A stretch of DNA of 34,815 nt from Sphingomonadaceae bacterium (GTDB lineage Bacteria; Pseudomonadota; Alphaproteobacteria; Sphingomonadales; Sphingomonadaceae): NCBI GenBank assembly GCA_030147805.1, contig JASBUR010000062.1:1-34815 (forward strand). Direction: 5' to 3'. This document shows, piece by piece, positions 7,670-14,448 of the stretch. Within the stretch, counting starts at the first letter, position 1; the number at the start of each line of letters is the position of its first letter. Both the position numbers and the translations under genes were made by a program. Under the pieces are notes generated by a model. It did not search any database, was not told where the DNA came from, and saw nothing but the letters and a program-made list of their open reading frames with translations.

Positions 7670-8497
7670 ATGCAAATAACATTGTCCGAACCCGAGGCGG
7701 CGCTGCGCGAACTCGGTCTCACCGAGACCGAAGCGCGCATCTACTGCCAGCTGGTGCGCGCCGGCGCGTCGACCGGCTATCGCATCGCCAAGGAGATTTC
7801 GAAGGCGGCGCCCAACGTCTACGCGGCGCTCGATGCGCTCGCGAACCGCGGCGCGGTGGTGTCCGACGGTGCGGAGCCCAAGGTCTACCGCGCTGTACCC
7901 CCGCCCGAACTGATGGCGAGCCTTCAGCGCGAGTTCGACCAGAAGCGGCGCGCCGCCGACAGCGCACTCTCGAAGGTGCTCGCCGACACCCCCGACGACC
8001 GCGTCTACACGCTGAAGTCGCTGTCGCAGGCCTTCGCCAAGGCCGAAGCGATCGTCGCGTCGGCGACCGACATCCTGCTGTTCGATCTCGGTCCCGGGCC
8101 GTTCGAGCAGCTGCGGCCGGCGCTCGAGGCGGCGGCGGCGCGCGGCTGCACCGTCGCCGGCAACGCCTATCGGCCGACCGGTCCCACCGCCTTTCTGGCC
8201 GTCGTCCCTCCTGGCGCCGATGCCATCCAGGCGCGCTGGCCGGGCGACCAGTTCACCATCGTCGCTGACGCCTGCGAATATCTGGTGGCGCTCGTCTCGC
8301 GCGACGGCACGGCGCTCCGCCACGGCGTGTGGAGCGACAGCGCCTATCTGTCGTGCCTGCAGCACAGCGGGCTCGCGGCGGAGATCCGCCTCAACGCGCT
8401 CGACCCGTCGGACCGCCACGCCGAGCTCGCGCTCACCCGCGCCTTCCCCCGGGGCCTGCAACAATTGATCGGCCCCGAGCCGATCCGCGACATCTAG
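7670..8497 (+). CDS. TrmB-type transcriptional regulator
   Basis: A 275-residue DNA-binding regulator. Residues ~8-75 form a winged helix typical of TrmB/sugar-responsive regulators (LRELGLTETEARIYCQLVRAG, then YRIAKEISKAAPNVYAALDAL and a GAVV..EPKVYRAV wing). A charged helix follows (LQREFDQKRRAADSALSKVL), then a C-terminal domain with the alternating LLFDLGPGPFEQLRPALEAAAARGC pattern of the PLD-like effector domain. Such regulators are best known from archaea and bind sugars or other ligands. The ATG at 7670 is chosen over an upstream in-frame TTG at 7664; no clear ribosome site is visible and the transcript may be leaderless. It lies 13 bases upstream of the protease-like gene, so it probably regulates that gene, itself, or the divergent acetyltransferase. 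Confidence 0.85.
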   Translation: MQITLSEPEAALRELGLTETEARIYCQLVRAGASTGYRIAKEISKAAPNVYAALDALANRGAVVSDGAEPKVYRAVPPPELMASLQREFDQKRRAADSALSKVLADTPDDRVYTLKSLSQAFAKAEAIVASATDILLFDLGPGPFEQLRPALEAAAARGCTVAGNAYRPTGPTAFLAVVPPGADAIQARWPGDQFTIVADACEYLVALVSRDGTALRHGVWSDSAYLSCLQHSGLAAEIRLNALDPSDRHAELALTRAFPRGLQQLIGPEPIRDI

Positions 8498-8510
8498 CGA
8501 GGAAACGACC

Positions 8511-10316
8511 ATGAACCGCACCACCCTGCTGCTGCTGGCAGCGCTGGCCGCGCCCTGGCCGGCGCAGGCCGCTTCCGACCTCGACGCGCTCGTCGCGCGC
8601 ATGATCGAATGGCGCGGCGGCGCGGCGTTCGAAGCCGCGTCGGCCATCCACCTCGAAGGCACGATCGAGGCGATGGGGCAGCGCGGCCGCATCGAACGCT
8701 GGATCGAGCCCGGGCGCAGCCGCGAGCGGCTCGACCTCGGCAGCTTCCGCCAGGACGCGGCCTTCGACGACCGTCAGGGGTGGGCGCTGACGCTCTCCGG
8801 CCAGGTCGAGGATGCCGGTCCGGCGCGCATCGCCGCCGCGCGCCGCGCCCGGCTGCTCGAGCTCGACGACGCGCTGCGCGGCGCCGACGGCGCGCGCACC
8901 GCGCTGGCGCCGGCCGAGCAGCTCGACGCGCATAAGGTGGCGGTGGTCCGCGTCAGCTTCGGCGATGCCGACGTCTACGACCTGCTCGTCGACCCGGCGA
9001 CGGGCGCGCTGCGGGCGGTGCGCAGCCGCGAGGACCGGCGCACCACGCTCACCCGGCTGTCCGACTGGCGGAGCGTCGGCGGCGTGCGCCTCGCGCATCG
9101 CTGGCAGATCGATTCGGAGTTCGAGAACCAGGACGCCGACGTCGTCGTCACGCGCGCCGAGCTGGCGCAGCGCTTCGACGACGCGGTGTTCGCCCGGCCG
9201 CAGGCGCGCCGCGCCTACAGCTTCGCGCCGGGCACCGCGGGCACGACCGGGCCGATCGCCTTCGACTTCTTCAACAACAACCGCATCTACATTCCCGCCA
9301 TCGTCAACGGCGTCGAGACGCCGGTGCTGCTCGACAGCGGCGCCGAGACCTCGGTGCTGAGCGCGGCGTTCGCCGGCCGCATCGGCGTCGCCGCGGCGAG
9401 CCAGGTGACGGCGGTCGGCAGCGGCGGTACGCAGGACGCCGGGCTGGCGAACGGCGTCGAGATCAAGGTCGGGCCGCTGACGCTCAGCGATCTCACCGTC
9501 GGCATCATCGACCTCGCCGGGGTCGAAAAGCAGCTCGGACGCCCGCTGCCGGTCATTCTCGGCAAGGAGGTGTTCAACGAGCTCATCGTCGACATCGACT
9601 TCGACCAGCGCACCATCGCCTTCCACGACCGCGCGAGCTTCGTGCCGCCGGCCGGGGCGCGCCGGCTCGAGTCGCTCGAGCACAACGGCATCCGCACGAT
9701 CGAGGCGTCGGTCGAGGGGCGGCCGGCGGCGCGCTTCGATTTCGACATCGGCAACGGGTCGCCGCTCCTGCTCGCGTCGGGCTATGTCGAGGCCGAGCGG
9801 CTGCGTGACGGCCGGCCGGTGTCGAAGACGCTGTCGGGCGCGATCGGCGGGCTGCGTACCGCCGAGACGCTCACCGTCCGCCAGCTGACGATCGGCGGCG
9901 TCGCGCTGACGGACGTGCCGGCGACGGTGCCGCCCGCCGGGGCGAGCGCCGTCGACGGCGAGCGCGTCAAGGGCAACATCGGCCTGCCGATCCTGTCGCG
10001 ATTCCGCGTCGCCACCGACTTTGCGGGCAACCGCGTCTACCTGACGCCGCAGCCCGAACGCATCGGCGCGCCGTTCCGCAAGGACCGCAGCGGCATCGTC
10101 GCGGTGCGCGACGGCGAGGCGATGAAGGTGACCTTCGTCGCGCCGGGCTCCCCCGCCGAGGCCGCCGGCATCAAGCCCGGCGAGCTGATTACCGCGATCG
10201 CCGGGCGGCGCCCCGATCCGGTCGCCTGGACCGAGCTGCGGAGCGCAGCGACCGGCAGCCTGGCGCTGGTCGTCGGCGGCCGCGCGCTGACGCTGGCGTT
10301 GCGCGACTATTTCTAG
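8511..10316 (+). CDS. Exported double retropepsin-like aspartic protease with C-terminal PDZ domain
   Basis: A 601-residue protein starting with a signal peptide (LLLLAALAAPWPAQA). Residues ~20-240 form an outer-membrane-lipoprotein-like beta domain of unknown role. Next come two single-domain aspartic-protease repeats: the first with PVLLDSGAETSVLS (catalytic D275), the second with RFDFDIGNGSPLLLAS (D412 in DIGNG instead of D[ST]G). Each is followed by its flap and an ILG/IGLPIL strand (VILGKEVFNELIVDIDF; GNIGLPILSRFRVATDF). Residues ~530-601 are a PDZ domain (VTFVAPGSPAEAAGIKPGELI). Retropepsins need two Asp lobes, so the two repeats could pair within one chain as in pepsin, although the second motif is degenerate. 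A GAGGAAAC ribosome site precedes the ATG. It is probably periplasmic. Its substrate is unknown. Confidence 0.88.
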   Translation: MNRTTLLLLAALAAPWPAQAASDLDALVARMIEWRGGAAFEAASAIHLEGTIEAMGQRGRIERWIEPGRSRERLDLGSFRQDAAFDDRQGWALTLSGQVEDAGPARIAAARRARLLELDDALRGADGARTALAPAEQLDAHKVAVVRVSFGDADVYDLLVDPATGALRAVRSREDRRTTLTRLSDWRSVGGVRLAHRWQIDSEFENQDADVVVTRAELAQRFDDAVFARPQARRAYSFAPGTAGTTGPIAFDFFNNNRIYIPAIVNGVETPVLLDSGAETSVLSAAFAGRIGVAAASQVTAVGSGGTQDAGLANGVEIKVGPLTLSDLTVGIIDLAGVEKQLGRPLPVILGKEVFNELIVDIDFDQRTIAFHDRASFVPPAGARRLESLEHNGIRTIEASVEGRPAARFDFDIGNGSPLLLASGYVEAERLRDGRPVSKTLSGAIGGLRTAETLTVRQLTIGGVALTDVPATVPPAGASAVDGERVKGNIGLPILSRFRVATDFAGNRVYLTPQPERIGAPFRKDRSGIVAVRDGEAMKVTFVAPGSPAEAAGIKPGELITAIAGRRPDPVAWTELRSAATGSLALVVGGRALTLALRDYF

Positions 10317-10325
10317 CGCGGCGCG

Positions 10326-11186
10326 TCAGTCGGTCGCCGGCGGCGTATAGCCGTCGGCGACGATGATCGGCAGGTGCGTCCAGCCCTTGTCGTCGGGCAG
10401 CCGCGCCCAGGCGCCGGCGGCGAGCGCGCCGCCGTCGACGTGGATCGTGGTGCCGGTGACCCAGCCCGACAGGCGGTCGGAGGCGAGGTAGAGCACCGCG
10501 CCGGCGCTGTCCTCGCCCTCGCCGAAGCGCCCGATCGGGAACCAGCGGCCGATATAGTCGCGGTTGGCCTCGGGGACGCGCGGCGTCGCCACCACCTGCG
10601 CGCTGTTGGTGGTCTCGGGGGCGATCGCGTTGACCCGGATATTGTCCTTGCCGAGTTCGACCGCGAGGCTCTGCGTGAAGCCGGTCAGCGCCGCCTTGAA
10701 GGCGGCGTAGACGGCGAGGTTGGGGATGCCGCGGAAGGCCTCGATCGTCGACATGTTGATGAGGCTGCCGCCGCCACCGGCGCGCAGCAGCGGGATCGCC
10801 GCGCGGGTGACGAGGAAGACATGGTGGAGCAGCACCCGATAGAGCTGGTCCCATTGCTCCTCGGTGGTCTCCTCGAACGGCGCGTGCATCCGGAGGAAGT
10901 CGCCGACATTGTTGACGACGACATCGAGCCGGCCGTGCGTGTCGCGGATCGCCGCGAAGACGCGCTCGACCTCGGCCGCGGTCCGCACGTCGGCCTCGAT
11001 CACCAGATGCCCGCCGCCGAGCGCGGTGCGGGCGTCGGCGCAGCGCGCCGGGTCGATCTCGGCCACGACGAGGGTCATCCCGGCCTCGGCGAGCAGCCGG
11101 GCGGTGGCGAGGCCGATGCCGGCGCCGCCGCCGGTGACCAGCGCGACCTTCCCGGCAAGGCCGATCAGCGAACGGTCGTCAGCCAT
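10326..11186 (-). CDS. SDR-family NAD(P)-dependent oxidoreductase
   Basis: A 286-residue classical short-chain dehydrogenase. It shows the cofactor motif TGGGAGIG, an acidic residue after strand 2 (VVAEIDPAR, favouring NAD), the NNVG variant of NNAG, the catalytic Ser in LINMSTIEA and the YAAFK tetrad, and ends in the usual VTGTTIHVDGGAL. There is an unusual ~25-residue extension after that motif (GWTHLPIIVADGYTPPATD). The start is the ATG at 11186 (MADDRSLIG). It overlaps the end of the upstream epimerase gene by 8 bases, so the two are translationally linked. It is the last gene of the six-gene cluster and probably oxidises or reduces a sugar-derived hydroxyl. The substrate is unknown. Confidence 0.92.
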   Translation of the reverse strand: MADDRSLIGLAGKVALVTGGGAGIGLATARLLAEAGMTLVVAEIDPARCADARTALGGGHLVIEADVRTAAEVERVFAAIRDTHGRLDVVVNNVGDFLRMHAPFEETTEEQWDQLYRVLLHHVFLVTRAAIPLLRAGGGGSLINMSTIEAFRGIPNLAVYAAFKAALTGFTQSLAVELGKDNIRVNAIAPETTNSAQVVATPRVPEANRDYIGRWFPIGRFGEGEDSAGAVLYLASDRLSGWVTGTTIHVDGGALAAGAWARLPDDKGWTHLPIIVADGYTPPATD

Positions 11187-12078
11187 GCGCGGCGACGATC
11201 TCGTCGAGCGCGCGCCGCACGTCGCCGCGGTCATAGCCGAGGAGGGCGGTTTCCTGCGCGTCGGGTTCGTAGGCCAGCACGCTGCCGCGCCCCGGGATCA
11301 TGAAGGCAGGCGGCAGCAGCGGGTGATCCGCGTCGCGCACCTCGACGCGCGCGGGATTGCCGACCGCGTCGAAGAACAGCTGGAAATAGTCGCGGTAGGT
11401 CAGATTCTCGTCGCCGATCAGATAAGCCTTGCCGCTCTCGGCGCCGCGCAGCGCGCCCGAGATCGCCTGCGCCAGCGAGCGCACCGACATATAGTTGGTG
11501 CCGCCCAGCGGCGCGAACACCGGCACGTCGAGTTCGCCGCGCGCATAGGCGATCAGCGTCGTGTAGCGCGGCGTCATCACGCCCGGCACGATGCCGACGA
11601 TCGACGGCGGGTTGAGCGTGCAGACGTTGAAATCGGGCGTCGCCAGTGCGCGAGCGCCCTCGTCGGCGAGCGCGCGGGCGCGGACATAATCGTCGCGCTC
11701 GACGAGGTGCGGCATCACCTGGTGATAATAGCTGCCGAGATGGACGACGCGCGGCACGCCGGCGTCGCGGGCGCGCGCGATGAAGGCGGGCACGCCCTCG
11801 GTCTGCGTCCGGCGCCAGAAGTCGGCGCGGTCGTCGTCGGCACCGATGTGTCGGATGTCGTTGCCCGCCGAGAAGACAATCGCGTCGAAGCCGGCGAGGT
11901 CGGCGGCGGTCAGCCGCGTGGCGGTATAGTCGTCGATGAGGAGCGGAAAGGTCGCGGCCACGCTGTCGGGGGCGGGGGGCCGGCGGGCACCAAGCGTGAC
12001 GTCATGTCCTTCGCTGCGCAGGTGGACGGCGGTGTGGATGCCGATCATCCCCGTACCGCCGACGATCAATATTTTCAT
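11179..12078 (-). CDS. NAD-dependent epimerase/dehydratase-like (extended SDR) protein
   Basis: A 299-residue extended SDR with the N-terminal Rossmann motif KILIVGGTGMIGIHTA, followed by VTLGARR after strand 2 and VFSAGNDIRH at the NAD-contact strand. The expected catalytic YxxxK appears as YVRAR (in VERDDYVRARALADEG), so the Lys is replaced by Arg. That suggests altered or lost epimerase chemistry. The region around VCTLNPPSIVG and NYMSVRSLAQAI is typical of sugar-nucleotide/NmrA-like members. GGAGAC precedes the ATG at some distance. It lies 59 bases downstream of the GH130-like gene and overlaps the next SDR, consistent with one operon. The substrate is unknown. Confidence 0.87.
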   Translation of the reverse strand: MKILIVGGTGMIGIHTAVHLRSEGHDVTLGARRPPAPDSVAATFPLLIDDYTATRLTAADLAGFDAIVFSAGNDIRHIGADDDRADFWRRTQTEGVPAFIARARDAGVPRVVHLGSYYHQVMPHLVERDDYVRARALADEGARALATPDFNVCTLNPPSIVGIVPGVMTPRYTTLIAYARGELDVPVFAPLGGTNYMSVRSLAQAISGALRGAESGKAYLIGDENLTYRDYFQLFFDAVGNPARVEVRDADHPLLPPAFMIPGRGSVLAYEPDAQETALLGYDRGDVRRALDEIVAAHG

Positions 12079-12137
12079 GGGTTTCGGTCTCCGCTGTCGG
12101 CGGCGACCTTAGCCGCCCGGGTCGGCGGCGCAATCCT

Positions 12138-13259
12138 CTAGAGGCCGAAGTGACGTTTCGGAATGTGGGTGATCCGGCAGGCGAGGTCGGCCTCGCCCGA
12201 GGCGACGACGACATGGTCGCCGGCGTCGGCGATGCCGGTCGTGAAGACGACGTCGCGCACGTACATCAGCTCGTCGAGCGGTGCGGTGAGCGCTGGCGCC
12301 GCCTCGAGCAGCGGCGCGTGTTCAGTCGTCACGACCTTGGCGGGATCGTCGCGATCGAGGATCGACCAATAGGTGCGGTAGATGCCGACGACCTCGTGCG
12401 GCTCGACGCCGTGCCACAGCGTCAGCCAGCCGCGATCAGTCAGGATCGGCGGGGTTCCGCCGCCCATGCGCGCGGTGTGCAGCGTCTGCGCATGCGGGCG
12501 GATGCCGGGTTTGCGGTGCGGCTTCCAGTGCAGCGCGTCGGGCGAGGTGGCGAGGTTGATCGACGGACCGCCGCGCCATTCGCTGCCCGGCGGATAGGTG
12601 AAATAGAGGTCGCCGAGCGGCCGCGTCTGCGCCCAGTACTGGCCGCCGATCAGTCCCTCGAAGATCAGCATGTCCTTGTTCTGGTGATCGAGGACGATGT
12701 CCTCGAAGCGGAAGTCGAGGCCGTTGGTCGAGCTGTAGAGCGTCGTCGAATGGCGCTCGGGGCTGACCGAGCAGGTCGTCATCAGCCAGCGGTCGCCCAC
12801 CTTCGACACGCGCGCGTCCTCGACGCCGTAGCATTGGAAGCTGCCCTGCGGCGCGATCGCCTTGTCATAGTGGACCGCGACGATACCGAGCCCGTCGGGC
12901 GTGAGTTCGATGGGCAGGATCCACGACAGCGAGGTGAGCGCCATGACGCGCCAGCGCCCGCCGTGGATCAGGAATTTGCGCGGGTCCGCGGTGTCGACGA
13001 TGTCGAGGGGCCACGGATCGAGGACGTAGCGGCCGTCGTCCCAGCGGATGGCGCGGATGTGGCCGTCGGCGATCGGGTGGCGCAGCGCTTCGGCGATCCG
13101 AACGAAGATGGCGAGATTGCCGTTCGGCAGCCGCGTCAGCGCCGGATTGAACGCGCCGAGCACATAGGTCTCGGCATCGAGGTGACCGGCGAGCGGCGAG
13201 CGCGACAGGTCGATGTCGTGCGGCGTCAGGACCAGCCGGTCGATGTCGTAGACGGTCAT
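12138..13259 (-). CDS. GH130-like glycoside phosphorylase/hydrolase
   Basis: A 373-residue five-bladed beta-propeller enzyme of the beta-mannoside phosphorylase (GH130) kind. Visible family features are FNPALTRLPNGNLAIFVR near residue 38, QCYGVEDARVSKVGDRWLM (the family catalytic Asp lies in the GxEDPR motif; here it is EDAR), DHQNKDMLIFEG and GWLTLWHGVEP. GH130 enzymes phosphorolyse or hydrolyse beta-1,2- or beta-1,4-mannosides. No signal peptide is present, so it acts in the cytoplasm. The A for P change in the EDPR motif means that phosphorolysis versus hydrolysis cannot be decided by eye. It lies 17 bases downstream of the 80-residue unknown gene and is flanked by SDR genes. Confidence 0.85.
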   Translation of the reverse strand: MTVYDIDRLVLTPHDIDLSRSPLAGHLDAETYVLGAFNPALTRLPNGNLAIFVRIAEALRHPIADGHIRAIRWDDGRYVLDPWPLDIVDTADPRKFLIHGGRWRVMALTSLSWILPIELTPDGLGIVAVHYDKAIAPQGSFQCYGVEDARVSKVGDRWLMTTCSVSPERHSTTLYSSTNGLDFRFEDIVLDHQNKDMLIFEGLIGGQYWAQTRPLGDLYFTYPPGSEWRGGPSINLATSPDALHWKPHRKPGIRPHAQTLHTARMGGGTPPILTDRGWLTLWHGVEPHEVVGIYRTYWSILDRDDPAKVVTTEHAPLLEAAPALTAPLDELMYVRDVVFTTGIADAGDHVVVASGEADLACRITHIPKRHFGL

Positions 13260-13276
13260 GCCCCCGGCGCCGGCGG

Positions 13277-13519
13277 CTAGGCGACCGACGGGCGCGACGG
13301 CGCGCGTGCCAGCTGCATGATCTCGCGGCCGACGAACTGGCCGCGACCGTCATCGTAGCGGATCACGACATTCTCGATCTGGTCGCCATAGGTTCCCATC
13401 GCGGCCGCTACCGCGCTGGCGAGCGTGTGGCCGGTGCTGGCCTGGCGCTCGTGGACGTCGTCGCCCACGCCCGAGCGAAGATGGATGGTGGCGGGGTCAT
13501 GCCAGTCCGGATTGGGCAT
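13277..13519 (-). CDS. Small conserved-looking hypothetical protein (80 aa) in the GH130 cluster
   Basis: I do not recognise this protein. It starts at the ATG at 13519 (MPNPDWHDPATIHLRSG), directly after a strong AAGGAG ribosome site, and has no signal or membrane segment. The middle (GHTLASAVAAAMGTYGDQIENVVIRYDDGRG) reads like a compact alpha/beta fold: a helix, then a strand and an Asp-Asp-Gly-Arg turn. The stop lies 17 bases before the GH130-like start. Its tight packing in the cluster and good start signal make it a real gene, perhaps an accessory subunit or regulator of the sugar pathway; that role is a guess. Confidence 0.72.
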   Translation of the reverse strand: MPNPDWHDPATIHLRSGVGDDVHERQASTGHTLASAVAAAMGTYGDQIENVVIRYDDGRGQFVGREIMQLARAPSRPSVA

Positions 13520-13614
13520 CGCTGTTCTCCTTCGGCTTGCGAGCGCTCGACAGATCGGTCGGGTCATCGCGACGAACCCGGCCGAGCCGGGCTTTGTTCC
13601 GGTCGCCGCCGCGG

Positions 13615-14391
13615 TCAGGGATGCTCGCGACGCGTTTCGACGCGCATCAGCGAGACGGCCGTCCGCCGGGGCTGGGAGAGCATGAAGTGCGTCGCGACGG
13701 CGATGTCTTCGGCGCGCAGCATCTGTGCCTCGCGGATGAGCTCGCGCTGCCGTTCGGGCGGGAACTCGGGGTATTGGAAATCGGCGCCGGTGAACCCGGG
13801 TTCGATGAGGCCGATCTTGATGTCGTCGTCGCTCATCTCCTGCCGCAGCGAATGGGCGAAGCCCTGGATGCCGCTCTTGGCCGCGACATAGACCGACGAG
13901 CCCGCCTTCTGCGATACTGCCGACATCGAGCCGATGAGGATGAGGTCGCTGCCCGCCTTCATCCGTGTCAGCGCCGCCTTCGTGGAAGCCAGATAGGCGG
14001 TGAAATCGACGGCGATCTGATAGTCGAGATCGTCGGAGTCGGTGTCGTCGAGCGCGTCGGCGGGCACCGCGGCGTTGATGACGGCGACGTCGAGGCCGCC
14101 GAGATAGGCGTCCGCGGCGGCGAAGAAGCGATCGATCTCCTCGCGCCGCGCGAGGTCGACGGTGATGCCGTCGCCCTCGCCGACTTCGCGGATCCGCGCC
14201 AGCGCGTCGTCGAGATGCTCCGGCGTCCGTCCGCAGACGAATACCCTGACGCCTTCGGCGGCGAGCAGCACGGCGATCGCCCGGCCGATGCCCGTCGTGC
14301 CGCCGGTGACGATCGCCCGGCGGCCCGCGAGCGAGGGCCTCTCGGTATGCGCATCGGCCAGGTTGCGCGCGGTCGACGTCGTCGGGGCCAT
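13615..14391 (-). CDS. SDR-family oxidoreductase
   Basis: A 258-residue classical short-chain dehydrogenase. It has the Rossmann motif VTGGTTGIGRAIA, VFVCGRTPEHL after strand 2 (Arg suggests NADP), VINAAVPA replacing the usual NNAG, catalytic Ser in LIGSMSAVSQKAG and YVAAK. The segment IKIGLIEPGFTGADF follows as usual, but the C-terminus (LSQPRRTAVSLMRVETRREHP) lacks the VDGG end and resembles SDRs of the YdfG/clavaldehyde-dehydrogenase type. An AAGGAGAAG ribosome site precedes the ATG at 14391. It lies 57 bases downstream of the large helical protein gene. It probably modifies a sugar or sugar-acid released by the glycosidases; the substrate is unknown. Confidence 0.92.
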   Translation of the reverse strand: MAPTTSTARNLADAHTERPSLAGRRAIVTGGTTGIGRAIAVLLAAEGVRVFVCGRTPEHLDDALARIREVGEGDGITVDLARREEIDRFFAAADAYLGGLDVAVINAAVPADALDDTDSDDLDYQIAVDFTAYLASTKAALTRMKAGSDLILIGSMSAVSQKAGSSVYVAAKSGIQGFAHSLRQEMSDDDIKIGLIEPGFTGADFQYPEFPPERQRELIREAQMLRAEDIAVATHFMLSQPRRTAVSLMRVETRREHP

Positions 14392-14448
14392 GGTCTTCTC
14401 CTTGTCGGCGGTTACGCCATCAAAGGTCGACGCGGATCGAGGTTCCGC

